Source: CAYRSS01 sp964426945 (GTDB lineage Bacteria; Planctomycetota; Phycisphaerae; UBA1845). Taken from it: DNA of 64,000 nucleotides. The translations under genes were made by a program, and so were the position numbers. The stretch is from positions 36,559 through 100,558 of the forward strand of contig CAYRSS010000013.1 of NCBI GenBank assembly GCA_964426945.1, given 5' to 3'. Positions 8,178 to 16,332 of the stretch are shown here, piece after piece. Below the pieces are notes generated by a model. That model was not told the DNA's origin. It saw only the letters and a program-made list of their open reading frames with translations, and ran no database searches. Every line of letters begins with the position of its first letter. The first letter of the stretch is position 1.

Positions 8178-8582
8178 TCAGCGCCGCGGCGAAGACCGCG
8201 TGCCGAGCAGCTTGCGCACCAGCGCTTGCAGGGCGGACTTCTCGATGGGCTTCGTGATGTAGTCGTCGGTGCCGCACTCGGCGGCACGCTCGATGTCGCC
8301 CGTCTCATTGAGCGCGGTGACCATCACGACGATGATGTCGCGGGTTTCGGGCTTGCTCTTGATCCGCTTGCACACCTCGAAGCCGGACATCTTCGGCATC
8401 ATGATGTCGAGGAGCACGAGGTCCGGCGGATCGTTTTCGATCAGTTCCAGCGCCTCCAGGCCATGCGTCGCGGTAAGCACGCGCAGCTCGGGCAGCTCCT
8501 CCATGTAGATCTGCAACAGCTCGAGGTTCTGCGCGTTGTCGTCGACGATCAGAACCGTCTGTCGGTTGGCGTCGGTGTCCAT
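8178..8582 (-). CDS. Single-domain response regulator (CheY-like receiver)
   Basis: A 134-residue stand-alone receiver domain. The acidic pocket is VLIVDDN near residue 10, the phospho-acceptor Asp is in LVLLDIMMPKMSG near residue 58, the conserved Thr/Ala is in MVTALN near 87, and the Lys is in ITKPIEK near 109. There is no output domain, so it must act on a partner protein or as a phosphate shuttle. No histidine kinase is adjacent. GGAGGA lies five bases before the ATG. It converges with proS and is followed on the same strand by nothing closely spaced. Confidence 0.93.
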   Translation of the reverse strand: MDTDANRQTVLIVDDNAQNLELLQIYMEELPELRVLTATHGLEALELIENDPPDLVLLDIMMPKMSGFEVCKRIKSKPETRDIIVVMVTALNETGDIERAAECGTDDYITKPIEKSALQALVRKLLGTRSSPRR

Positions 8583-8705
8583 GCCGTCCTCCGCCTCCCT
8601 GGCACCTTCGGGCTACGACGAGCCCGCCCGACGCCTGGGAGCTGTACTCATTCTATCCGAGGTGGGCGCGGCGGCCAGTCGAAGGGCGTGGTTGCCGAGG
8701 CGCTG

Positions 8706-9548
8706 CTATCCCGATTCGGCGGCAGACCGCTGACGACTTGGCCGGAGCAGGCGAACCAGCGCCCCGAGCGCACCGATCGCCACGGCTCCGGACACGATCC
8801 AGACCAGTACGCGCGCGGCGCCGAGTAGCCGGTGTGCCTCGCCGCCAAGGGCCGGCAGCCCCGCGGCCAGTTCACGAAGCGACGCCGAGGCCACTTTCAG
8901 ATCCGCGGTCGCCGCCGCCAGGTCCTCGAGCGGCAGGGCGTCGAGCTTCGCACCCAGGCCGTCGACCTGCGTGCGGACTGCGCCGAGGGTCGTATTCACG
9001 TTCTCTGCCAGGGGCTCGAGTTGGGTCTGCATGGTCGCCAGCGTTTCCTCGGCCTGGGTGAGCAGCCGGCCCGCGGCTTCCATGTCCAGCCGCTCGAGCT
9101 CGCGGGACAGCTGCACCGTCAGGGCGGTCACGCCGTCCACCGCGTGGCCGAGGCGGGGGAGCTGGGCCCGGACGGCACCGGCGGCGGCGACGAGCTCGAC
9201 CCCCAGCGATTCGACGTCCGCGGGTGAGAGCGCGTCGATCCGCCCTCGCAGGGCCGCCAAGGCGTCCCGGGCCTCGATCAGGCAGGCCTGCAGCTCCGCG
9301 GTGTCAATCGCCTCCGCACGCTCGCTGATGCTCTTGGCGGCTTCCTGGATGGACCGGTTCATCTCGAGTACGCCGGTCGGGTCGGCTTTCCCCAGGATGC
9401 CACGGGCGCCGCTCTCGGCCTTTTCGGCGAGTTCGCCGGTGGTCTGGCAACCCACGCTGGCGCAGAGGATCAGCAGGGCCATGGAGGTCGCAACGACGCG
9501 AGCCCGAGGGCCGATCGATCCCCCCCGCATCACTTCCGGTCGACTCAT
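8706..9548 (-). CDS. Lipoprotein with coiled coil and C-terminal membrane helix
   Basis: A 280-residue protein from ATG 9548. The N-terminal signal ends in a lipobox-like SVGC, so the Cys at about residue 35 is probably lipidated. About 190 residues of Ala/Leu/Glu-rich heptad-like helix follow (for example LLTQAEETLATMQTQLEPLAENV). A transmembrane helix (VLVWIVSGAVAIGALGALV) lies near the C-terminus with a basic tail (RLLRPSRQR). It would therefore be tethered at both ends. The general pattern resembles methyl-accepting-type or MlaD-like helical spacers, but I recognise no family. A further ATG 18 bases downstream is an alternative start. Confidence 0.7.
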   Translation of the reverse strand: MSRPEVMRGGSIGPRARVVATSMALLILCASVGCQTTGELAEKAESGARGILGKADPTGVLEMNRSIQEAAKSISERAEAIDTAELQACLIEARDALAALRGRIDALSPADVESLGVELVAAAGAVRAQLPRLGHAVDGVTALTVQLSRELERLDMEAAGRLLTQAEETLATMQTQLEPLAENVNTTLGAVRTQVDGLGAKLDALPLEDLAAATADLKVASASLRELAAGLPALGGEAHRLLGAARVLVWIVSGAVAIGALGALVRLLRPSRQRSAAESG

Positions 9549-9672
9549 GGGCCGGTGATCCTCTCTCCGGTAGCGGCGCGTTCCTCGCGAAATCCCGGTC
9601 CCGCTCGTCGCGGTCAGCGCAATAGACCGGTCTGGGGTGGCGGCGTCAAGCACGCCCGGGCCACGGATCGGG

Positions 9673-10716
9673 TCAGGACCTTGATTGAGATGGGAAGGCC
9701 TCTCGTTCCAGCGGTGACTCCGCGCCCTCGTCTTCAACGGGAACGAGGACAGGCGCGGGGATGGCCGGCAGCGGGGGCACCTCCGGCGGATGGGTATAGC
9801 GGCGCTGGCGCGACAGGATCAGGCTCGCTCCGAATAGCGCCGTGGCACCGCTGATCCACTGGCCGGGGGTGAGCTGCTCTCCGTACACCAGCCCGGACGC
9901 CACTGCCGTCAGGAAAGGCGCGAGCAGGATGACGCCCCCTGAGATCGCGACGCCGAGCCGGGCAATGGCCGCGTAGTAGAAGACGTGCCCCAGGGCGATG
10001 CCGACCACGGAGGACGCGACGAGGATCAGCCACGCGATCGGCGAGAGTGAAAGCGGATCGGCCGCGCCCGCGGGTGAGACCAGCAGCATCACCGCGATCA
10101 GCACCAGGCTGGTGACCTGGCTGATGGCTCCAAACGAGACGAAGGGGTTGACGCCGTGCATGAAGTGACGAACGGCGAGCACATATCCGGCAAAGAGCAC
10201 GCCGGAGCCAATCCCCAGCAGGACGCCGACGGCCGTGCCTCCGACGAGTCGGTGCTCGCCGAGCAGCACGGTACCCGCCAGCCCGCCGAACACAATCGCC
10301 ACCCCGCCCCAGTAGGTCTTCGACCGCAGCACGTGTCGCTCCGCGGGGAAGAAGAGGTACGCCCCGAGCGTCACGAAGATGATCTGGAAGCGCAGCAGGA
10401 ACGCCATCAGGCCGGGCTCGATGTAGTAGGGCGCGAGGGCGAAACAGGTCTGCCCGAGGCAGTTGAACAGCGCGGGGACGAGTGCCCGGCGCCAAAGGCC
10501 GGGCGGAAGCGTGCCGCGGGTCCGATGGGCGATCAGCACCGGCAGCAGCAACAGGGCGGACATCGGGTAGCGCCAGCCGTTGGCGGTCCACGAGTCGAGG
10601 TACTGCCCTTCCAGCGTGAAGTATTTCAGGAAGATCGGCACGCTGGCCCAGCCGATCAGCGTGCTGACGATGCAGACAGTGCCGGCGACGGCGGACCTGG
10701 CTGGGGCGTGCGACAT
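9673..10716 (-). CDS. DMT-superfamily (EamA) transporter
   Basis: A 347-residue inner-membrane protein with about ten hydrophobic helices arranged as two EamA repeats (residues about 10-150 and 165-300). Characteristic segments are IGWASVPIFLKYF, LRFQIIFVTLGAYLFF and the second-repeat end GVILLAPFLTAVASGLVYGEQLTPGQW. The C-terminal 45 residues are Pro/Glu rich and cytoplasmic. Members of this family export or exchange small metabolites; the substrate is not readable. It sits between apgM and the lipoprotein gene on the same strand, 66 bases after apgM. Confidence 0.9.
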   Translation of the reverse strand: MSHAPARSAVAGTVCIVSTLIGWASVPIFLKYFTLEGQYLDSWTANGWRYPMSALLLLPVLIAHRTRGTLPPGLWRRALVPALFNCLGQTCFALAPYYIEPGLMAFLLRFQIIFVTLGAYLFFPAERHVLRSKTYWGGVAIVFGGLAGTVLLGEHRLVGGTAVGVLLGIGSGVLFAGYVLAVRHFMHGVNPFVSFGAISQVTSLVLIAVMLLVSPAGAADPLSLSPIAWLILVASSVVGIALGHVFYYAAIARLGVAISGGVILLAPFLTAVASGLVYGEQLTPGQWISGATALFGASLILSRQRRYTHPPEVPPLPAIPAPVLVPVEDEGAESPLEREAFPSQSRS

Positions 10717-10782
10717 GCGGGGCTCCGGCGGAGGGCGGCGCTGGCGCGGATGCGGATCGCCCCGCGCGATTGAAGACCGCGC

Positions 10783-11970
10783 TCACACGCGGAGGAAGTA
10801 CTCCATCAGCTCGTGTCCCTGCGTGATCTGCAGGTCGCTTTCCTTCGCCGCTTCCTCGCAGAAGGGCTTTGCGACGGTCGCGAAGATCCGTTCGCCCGCC
10901 ATGCAGAAGGGCGGCGGGTCGCTGGTGTGCACGCGCTTCTCGGCCGGAGTCGGGTGATCGGGCGAGACGAGGATCCGCCAGCGATCCTGCGCACGCAGCG
11001 CGGCCAGCAGCGGGCCGACGACGTGCTGGTCGATCTGCTCGATCGCCTTCACCTTGGCTACCACATCGCCCTGATGTCCCGCCTCATCCGGCGCCTCCAC
11101 GTGCACGATCACCACGTCATATTTCTCCAGCGCCTTGACCGCATAGCGGCCCTTCGCGGCGTAATCTGTGTCGAGGTACCCCGTAGCGCCGGGCACCTCA
11201 ATCAGGTCCATACCGCACGAGAGCGCGATACCCCGAATCAGGTCCACGGCGGCGATCGTCGCGCCGCGCAGGCCGAATCGCTGGCTGAAGGGGTCGAGGC
11301 GCACCGGTCGGCCCTGGCCCCAGAGCCAGATGTCGGTGGCCGGGTTCTCGTCCAGGTCGCGCCGGACCCGGTTGACGTCGTGATCGGCCAGCACGCCGCG
11401 CGCGCGGTCCATGATTGCCCGGATGCGCTCTGAGCCGGCGCCGGTGGGCAAGTGCTCGCCGGCGGGGCGATCCGGAATGTCATGTGGTGGCGTGCACCGG
11501 ACGTCCAGCCCCGCCGTGTCGCCGAGGATCATCAGGTTGCGATAGGACACGCCGGTGTGAAACCGGCAGGTCGGACCGCCGAGCCGGGCGTTGAGATCAC
11601 CGATGAGCTGGTCCGCCTCCCGCTGCGAGACATGGCCCGCGGTGAAGTCGTGCATCAGGCCTTCGGCGATGGTGACGAAGTTGCACCGGAAGATCAGTTC
11701 GTCGGGAGCCGCCTCGATCTGCTGGGCGGCGGCTTCGAGCGGTGCGCGGCCGTTGTAACACGTGCGCGGGTCGTAGCCGAAGAGCGAGAGCGTCGCGACG
11801 TCGCTGCCGGGCGAGTAGCCCTTGGGTACCGTGTGAACTCGGCCCTGGCGGCCGTTCGCGGCGATCCAGTCGATGTTGGGCTTCCTGGCGGCGGCCAGCG
11901 GGGTTCGCCCGCCGAGCCGCTCGATCGGCTCGTCGGCCGCTCCGTCCGGCAGAATGATGGCGTACTTCAT
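10783..11970 (-). CDS. apgM: Cofactor-independent phosphoglycerate mutase, archaeal type
   Basis: Interconverts 3- and 2-phosphoglycerate in glycolysis without 2,3-bisphosphoglycerate; alkaline-phosphatase fold with two metal ions. It starts MKYAIILPDGAADEPIERLGG (Asp metal ligand in LPDG), has the catalytic Ser in PGSDVATLSLFGYDP near residue 55, and metal ligands in VIVHVEAPDEAGHQGD and VSPDHPTP near the C-terminus. At 395 residues it matches the aPGM family. No obvious Shine-Dalgarno precedes the ATG. It is the first gene of a minus-strand set with the EamA transporter, divergent from the pilus locus. Confidence 0.93.
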   Translation of the reverse strand: MKYAIILPDGAADEPIERLGGRTPLAAARKPNIDWIAANGRQGRVHTVPKGYSPGSDVATLSLFGYDPRTCYNGRAPLEAAAQQIEAAPDELIFRCNFVTIAEGLMHDFTAGHVSQREADQLIGDLNARLGGPTCRFHTGVSYRNLMILGDTAGLDVRCTPPHDIPDRPAGEHLPTGAGSERIRAIMDRARGVLADHDVNRVRRDLDENPATDIWLWGQGRPVRLDPFSQRFGLRGATIAAVDLIRGIALSCGMDLIEVPGATGYLDTDYAAKGRYAVKALEKYDVVIVHVEAPDEAGHQGDVVAKVKAIEQIDQHVVGPLLAALRAQDRWRILVSPDHPTPAEKRVHTSDPPPFCMAGERIFATVAKPFCEEAAKESDLQITQGHELMEYFLRV

Positions 11971-12360
11971 GGTCGATTCATCGCTTGCGCGCCGGGCGGG
12001 TCATGGGCTGCCAGGCGATCGCTTCCACCATGGATGATCCGCCCGCCGCCATGGGGCGTCAATGGAGCGGGGTCCGTCCTCTCGGTCCGATCATTCCTTC
12101 GTGGCTGTCGGCCGCGTCGCCTCTGCGCAGCAGCGCGGCGGCCGCGTTTCCGGACGCCGGGCACATCCTTGCCGCGCCTGGTCCGCGACATTCCCGGAGC
12201 CGCGCAATCGCCTGGGCATCTCGGGTTGAATACGGATCAGGGCGGAATGCCCCTTCACCTTGCCTGCCGTCGGATTGTATTCGACGCTTCAGGAACGGTG
12301 TCGCGCGAGCGTATTGCGCGGCGGGGCGGCAGGGGGGCGGCGTTCGTGGGAGGCGGCTTG
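11971..12360. other. Divergent intergenic region, apgM / flp1
   Basis: 390 bases between apgM (minus) and the first Flp pilin (plus). It must hold promoters for both. A TTGCCT at about 12260 followed by TTGTATTC is a weak candidate for the pilus side. I find no convincing sigma-54 site, hairpin or small gene. The frame of flp1 is open through this region but shows no protein-like content. Confidence 0.4.
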
Positions 12361-12540
12361 ATGGTACGGCTGAAAGACCTCGGCGCGCGATTCCTGATTG
12401 ACGAAAGCGGCCCGACCGCGACCGAGTACGCGGTCCTTCTCGCACTGATCGTCATGCTCTGCTTCGTGACGATCGGAGCGGTCGGTACCAAGGTGAGCGA
12501 CACCTTCGCGTACCTGGACAATAACGTCAACGTGCAGTAG
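12361..12540 (+). CDS. flp: Flp-type IVb pilin 1
   Basis: A 59-residue prepilin of the Flp/Fap family, the structural subunit of Tad pili. The leader MVRLKDLGARFLIDESG is followed by PTATEYAVLLALIVMLCF. Cleavage by the TadV/CpaA peptidase is expected after the Gly, leaving Glu at +5 and Tyr at +6, the Flp hallmark. It is the most divergent of the three pilins here, with a different C-terminus (VSDTFAYLDNNVNVQ). GGGAGG lies about ten bases before the ATG. Confidence 0.92.
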   Translation: MVRLKDLGARFLIDESGPTATEYAVLLALIVMLCFVTIGAVGTKVSDTFAYLDNNVNVQ

Positions 12541-12868
12541 CCGTGAACGCGACTTTGCGTACACGGTTTGCCGCCGATCGCAGGCGTATCGTACGTTGTA
12601 TCAGGCCGGATTGCGGGGCAGGTTCCGCACCGGCGGATGTCGGGGAGGGGTGGAAGCGTCCGGGAAACCGGGCGACTCCTCCGGCGGGCGAAGGCCGGTC
12701 GGCCGCGTGCCGCGGGGCATCCGAAACCCAGCGAGTCAGGCAGTGCTCGTGACCCTCGGAGGTCCGGGATCCAGGCGGGAGCGAAGCACCGGGTGTCTCG
12801 GCGCGGATCTTCCGGAAGGCAATGACGGTCGGCCCTGCACGGGCCGGTCTCATACGAGGAGTCGCAGG
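12541..12868. other. Spacer between flp1 and flp2
   Basis: 328 bases without a credible gene. It is GC rich, with several short inverted repeats such as GTCCGGG-AAA-CCGGGC near 12659. It may be a long leader of the flp2-flp3 transcript. No T-rich terminator and no recognisable riboswitch are seen. Confidence 0.4.
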
Positions 12869-13051
12869 ATGAACACGATTGTGAACCGTTGCAAGGCGTT
12901 TCTGAAGTCCGAGGACGGCCCGACCGCGACCGAGTACGCGGTCATGCTGGCGCTGATCATCGTCGCGGCCATTACGACGATCGGTCTGCTCGGCACGAAG
13001 GTCAACGACATCTTCTCGGCGGTCGACGGCAAGCTGACCGTCCCGAACTAG
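12869..13051 (+). CDS. flp: Flp-type IVb pilin 2
   Basis: A 60-residue Flp prepilin. Cleavage is expected after Gly in SEDG, giving PTATEYAVMLALIIVAAITT with Glu+5 and Tyr+6. It is nearly identical to the next pilin from residue 14 onward (one difference, I to M, in VNDIFSAVDGKLTVPN). AGGAG lies seven bases upstream of the ATG. The mature subunit, about 44 residues, would be a single hydrophobic helix with a short tail. Confidence 0.93.
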   Translation: MNTIVNRCKAFLKSEDGPTATEYAVMLALIIVAAITTIGLLGTKVNDIFSAVDGKLTVPN

Positions 13052-13375
13052 CCGAGCAGTTCGCGAGGATCGCATCGAGTACGCACAGGCGGGCCCGCTC
13101 CGCGGAGAGCGCCGGGTGACACAGGCCGACAGCACGGTCGTGCCGGGTCGTCCGGGAGTCGTCTGCCTTCGAACGAGCGGAGAAGGAAGAGTATGAAGGC
13201 TGTTGTCAATCGCATCCAGACGTTCATTCGTTCCGAGGACGGCCCGACCGCGACCGAGTACGCGGTCATGCTGGCGCTGATCATCGTCGCTGCCATCACG
13301 ACGATCGGTCTGCTCGGCACCAAGGTCAACGACATGTTCTCGGCCGTCGATGGCAAGCTGACGGTCCCGAACTAG
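12908..13375 (+). repeat. Tandem duplication of the flp2/flp3 coding sequence
   Basis: Bases 12908-13051 and 13232-13375 are near-identical direct copies with only a few, mostly silent, changes (for example GCGGCCATT against GCTGCCATC). The copies begin at the GACGGCCCGACCGCGACCGA block and end at the stop codon. The block GGCCCGACCGCGACCGAGTA also occurs in flp1 at 12409. Confidence 0.85.
13193..13375 (+). CDS. flp: Flp-type IVb pilin 3
   Basis: A 60-residue Flp prepilin, a recent duplicate of pilin 2. Differences lie mainly in the cleaved leader (MKAVVNRIQTFIRSEDG against MNTIVNRCKAFLKSEDG). GGAGAAGGAAG precedes the ATG. Downstream are a 12-bp GC hairpin and then a strong rho-independent terminator, so the pilins are probably transcribed to high level as a unit separate from the assembly genes. 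Confidence 0.93.
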   Translation: MKAVVNRIQTFIRSEDGPTATEYAVMLALIIVAAITTIGLLGTKVNDMFSAVDGKLTVPN

Positions 13376-13435
13376 TCGGTCCTCGGCGTAGAGGACGCCA
13401 GGTGCGCCCTTGAAGCCGTGAGCATCGCGATCCGC

Positions 13436-13462
13436 CGCCGGCGGCCGGTTCGGCCGCCGGCG
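13436..13462 (+). other. 12-bp perfect GC hairpin after the pilin genes
   Basis: CGCCGGCGGCCG (13436-13447), a 3-base loop, then CGGCCGCCGGCG (13451-13462). There is no T-tract, so it is not itself a terminator. It lies 61 bases after the flp3 stop and 29 bases before the terminator, a position suited to protecting the pilin mRNA 3' end from exonucleases. Confidence 0.6.
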
Positions 13463-13490
13463 CGCGATCGGGACCACGGAGCCGGCAAGC

Positions 13491-13523
13491 GGGCGCTACC
13501 GACGCGGGTAGCGCCCTTTTTTT
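13491..13523 (+). terminator. Rho-independent terminator after flp3
   Basis: GGGCGCTACC (13491-13500), six-base loop, GGTAGCGCCC (13507-13516), then seven T residues. It is the clearest terminator in the window and separates pilin transcription from cpaA and the rest of the Tad genes. Confidence 0.93.
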
Positions 13524-13649
13524 GTGTGTACCGTCCACCGCCAGTCCGCGATTCGGGGGGAAAGCGTGCGGCGCCGCGGGAAGGAACCGCGACGCGACGC
13601 GGGGCGACGGCAGTTTCCGGCAGTCTGAGCAACAAAGGAGTCGTGAATC

Positions 13650-14204
13650 ATGCACCTCGATTACTGGCAGGCGGTTTGTGCAGTGCTCATCCCGGGCACG
13701 CTCTGGGCTTCGTGGATCGACTACGCCGAGCGGCGTGTGCCCAACTGGCTCAACCTGGCGCTGCTCATCGTGGGCTTCGCCCTCCAGGGCATCTACTTCG
13801 GCACGTCGGGGCTCGCCGCGGGCGCGCTCGGCATGCTGACCGGTTTCGGCGTGCTCATCATCCCCTGGCTCATGCATGGCATGGGCGCTGGTGACGTCAA
13901 GCTCATGGCCGCGATCGGCGTGTTCCTGGGCCCGGTGCTCACGTTCTACTCGTTCGCCCTGGGCGCCGTCATCGGTGCGATCACGGCGGTCATCATGATC
14001 GTCTCCACCGGGCGTACCAGCATGGCCTGCGCGAACCTCAACGTCATCATGAACAAGTGTTCTCGCGTGAGCACGATGTTCAGCGAGTACGGTTCGGCCA
14101 AGAGCTTCGGCACCACGTCGCAGCTCCTGCCCTACGGCGTGCCGCTGACCGGCGGGACACTGATCGTGCTCGCCGCCAAGACCATGGGCTGGTGGGGCCT
14201 GTAG
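13650..14204 (+). CDS. cpaA: Prepilin peptidase (CpaA/TadV, A24 family)
   Basis: Integral-membrane aspartic protease that cleaves Flp and TadE-type prepilins. It is 184 residues with about five hydrophobic helices. The two catalytic Asp are visible: the first in ASWIDYAERRVPN near residue 24, the second in the GxGD motif MGAGDVKLMAA near residue 79. It lacks the N-terminal methylase domain of PilD, as expected for the Tad type. An insertion near residues 119-150 (TSMACANLNVIMNKC) enlarges the last loop. AAAGGAG precedes the ATG. Confidence 0.92.
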   Translation: MHLDYWQAVCAVLIPGTLWASWIDYAERRVPNWLNLALLIVGFALQGIYFGTSGLAAGALGMLTGFGVLIIPWLMHGMGAGDVKLMAAIGVFLGPVLTFYSFALGAVIGAITAVIMIVSTGRTSMACANLNVIMNKCSRVSTMFSEYGSAKSFGTTSQLLPYGVPLTGGTLIVLAAKTMGWWGL

Positions 14205-14297
14205 GACGATTGCGCCCGCCGCGCATCGGATGGCGGGCATCAGGGCGTCGCAGCGTCGCCGGGCCCCGCGGCCCGTCGAACGGCAGGAGAGTGTTCC

Positions 14298-14759
14298 ATG
14301 TCTGCATCTGTGATCAACCGGCTCCGCCGCCGCGCAAGGCGCAGCGGGAATTCAAAGGCCAGGGCCGCAGCGATCGTCGAGTTTGCGGTGGTATTGCCGC
14401 TGCTGACGGCGATCCTGTTTGGCATCATCGAGTACGGCTACGTCTTCATGGTGCGACTCACCCTGGAGAACGCCGCGCGCGAGGCGTGCCGCGTCGCCGT
14501 GCTGCAGACATCGCGCGAGCCGTACACCAACGTCACGCAGCGCGTCAACGACGTCATGCAGCCCACAGGCCTGACGTCCTTCACCATCACCATGACCCAC
14601 GCGACGCCGTCGGATCCGTCCGAGAGCGTGACCGTCAGCATTCCGTATGCGGACGTCTCCCTCGTCGGCGGGTTTTTCGGTACGCACTCCTATGACCTGA
14701 CCGGGAAGTGCACCATGCGGAAGGAGGGCATGAGCGACAGCGACGAAGATGAGGGTTGA
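14298..14759 (+). CDS. tadE: TadE-like pseudopilin
   Basis: A 153-residue pilus-assembly protein of the TadE family. The basic N-terminus is followed by AAAIVEFAVVLPLLTAILFGIIEYG, the single hydrophobic helix with Glu in the position typical of prepilin-like proteins. A small periplasmic domain follows, with two Cys (EACR near residue 60 and GKCTMRKEG near 138) that could form a disulphide. The tail is acidic. GGAGAG lies about seven bases before the ATG. Confidence 0.88.
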   Translation: MSASVINRLRRRARRSGNSKARAAAIVEFAVVLPLLTAILFGIIEYGYVFMVRLTLENAAREACRVAVLQTSREPYTNVTQRVNDVMQPTGLTSFTITMTHATPSDPSESVTVSIPYADVSLVGGFFGTHSYDLTGKCTMRKEGMSDSDEDEG

Positions 14760-15135
14760 CCGGCCCGAGGAGGGCGACGCGATCCGCGTTGCCAGGGCTG
14801 GCGGGGCATCACGACAGGTTTCCGGACCATAGGCCGCGAGGGATCGCAGCCAGTGCCGCTTGAAGGACGGTGCCGACGCTGGACGTGTCGGCATCGCCAG
14901 CACGGGCGCATCCGCGGGCGGCGGCGGAGCGCTCTTCGCCATGCGCGGAAGACGGGGCGGCGTGCGGCACAAAACTGCGCCGAGTTAATGGGGAAGCCTC
15001 CGGAGTCATCCGATAAAGAGGGGTCCCCGCTGGGGGCGGACGGAGGGCAACGGCTGCGCGGATCGACCCGTCGAACGCAACGCAGCCTGGCCTCCGGCGC
15101 ATCCGGAACCGTGATGAGCAACGAGAGGGTCAACC
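14760..15135 (+). other. Structured leader upstream of cpaB
   Basis: 376 bases without a credible gene. The 3' half holds a nested two-stem structure: CGGAGG (15041-15046) with CCTCCG (15091-15096), and inside it GGCTGCG (15052-15058) with CGCAGCC (15081-15087). The loop of about 22 bases contains a further TCGA-CCCG-TCGA mini-hairpin. There is no T-tract. It ends 40 bases before the cpaB ATG and could be an attenuator or ligand-sensing leader; I cannot match it to a known riboswitch. Confidence 0.5.
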
Positions 15136-16332
15136 ATGAAGGCTAGGGCAGTCATTCCGCTGGCGCTTGGGCTGTGCATCGGGCTTGTGGCCGTGAAGTT
15201 CGGCCTCGACGCGATCCGCAGTGCCAAGGCGAACAGCGATGCGAAGCAGACAATCACGGCCGTGAAGGCGATGCAGGACATCGACATCGGCGCGGAAATC
15301 ACCGCCGAGATGGTCCAGCAGGTCGAGACCGTGGCCAACGAGTTCATTCCTGCCATGGAACGCGTCGCCTCGCTCGAAGAGGTTGTCGGCCGCGTCGCGG
15401 AGAAGTACATCCCGCAGAACGCCGCCGTCCTCAAGTCGATGCTCGCCGCCGAGGGCACAACCCCGGGGCTGGTCGGCACGATTCCCTCCGGCTATCGCGC
15501 CATCGCCGTCAAGATCGACGAAGTCACCAGCGTGGCCTTCCAGGTCAAGCCGGGTGACTGGGTCGACGTCGGCGTGGTCATGGACGTGAACTCCGGCCGT
15601 CACCGCGAGAAGACGACCGTGGCCGAGGTGATTCTCCAGCGCGTCCAGGTGGCCGCGGTGGGTCGATCGATGACCTCCGCCACGCCGAAGGACGGCGCGG
15701 CTAAGGGCACAACCGCCAAGTCGGTGACCCTCTACGTCAAGGAAGAAGACGTTCCCAAGCTCCAGCTCGCCAACACCCGCGGCTCGATCACGCTCGCCAT
15801 GCGCGGCGATGACAGCGGCGTGATGTCCTCGACGCCGTCGGCCAGCATCGACCAGCTTCTCGGCAGCACGCAGCCCGTGCCCCAGGCCGAGTCGACCGCC
15901 ACCGGCGAATCGGAATCGTCGTCGATCGTGAAGATGTTCGCGGATGCTCTGAAGGCGCAATCTCTTGCATCGACGATTACGGGCGGGCCCGGTTCGGGTG
16001 CGCCCGCCCCTGCGCCTCCCGCCCCGCCCCACAGCGTGCTCGTCTACAACGGTCGCAGCGGCGTGGGCGGCTCGATGCTGGAACAGTACACCTTCGAGAA
16101 CACCCGTTCCCGCAAGGTGCTCGGCATTACCGGTGGTCCCGGCGGCGCATCGGTCCTGACGGCGCGCACGAGTGCGAACGCCTCGCAGAACGGCCAGTCG
16201 CCCGCCGCCGGTTGGACACAGGGTCAGCCCGCTCCGGCCACCTTCGCCTCGATGCAGGATGCGTGGCTGCAGGAGCAGGCTCAGACGGGCGCCGAGGAAG
16301 AACTCCCCACCGGTGAACTGGAGAAAGAGTGA
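15136..16332 (+). CDS. cpaB: CpaB/RcpC pilus assembly protein
   Basis: A periplasmic component of the Tad secretion channel that works with the secretin CpaC. It has an N-terminal membrane anchor (VIPLALGLCIGLVAVKFGL) and an SAF-type domain from about residue 40 (VKAMQDIDIGAEITAEMV), then the RcpC core (YRAIAVKIDEVTSVAF, VKPGDWVDVGVVMD, ilQRVQVAAVGR). The C-terminal 160 residues are low-complexity Ser/Pro/Gly rich, longer than in many homologues (398 residues in total). The stop codon overlaps the next start (TGATG), so cpaC is translationally coupled. Confidence 0.9.
   Translation: MKARAVIPLALGLCIGLVAVKFGLDAIRSAKANSDAKQTITAVKAMQDIDIGAEITAEMVQQVETVANEFIPAMERVASLEEVVGRVAEKYIPQNAAVLKSMLAAEGTTPGLVGTIPSGYRAIAVKIDEVTSVAFQVKPGDWVDVGVVMDVNSGRHREKTTVAEVILQRVQVAAVGRSMTSATPKDGAAKGTTAKSVTLYVKEEDVPKLQLANTRGSITLAMRGDDSGVMSSTPSASIDQLLGSTQPVPQAESTATGESESSSIVKMFADALKAQSLASTITGGPGSGAPAPAPPAPPHSVLVYNGRSGVGGSMLEQYTFENTRSRKVLGITGGPGGASVLTARTSANASQNGQSPAAGWTQGQPAPATFASMQDAWLQEQAQTGAEEELPTGELEKE

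Noticed and set aside
15041..15096. Cyclic di-GMP-I (GEMM) riboswitch in the cpaB leader
   Set aside because: GGGCAAC and ACGCAACGCAGCC segments recall the motif, but stem order and the tetraloop-receptor pair do not match by eye. A covariance-model search would decide.
14853..15146. 97-codon plus-strand frame in the cpaB leader
   Set aside because: Arg-rich, no ribosome site, overlaps the cpaB start and the stem structure; not protein-like.
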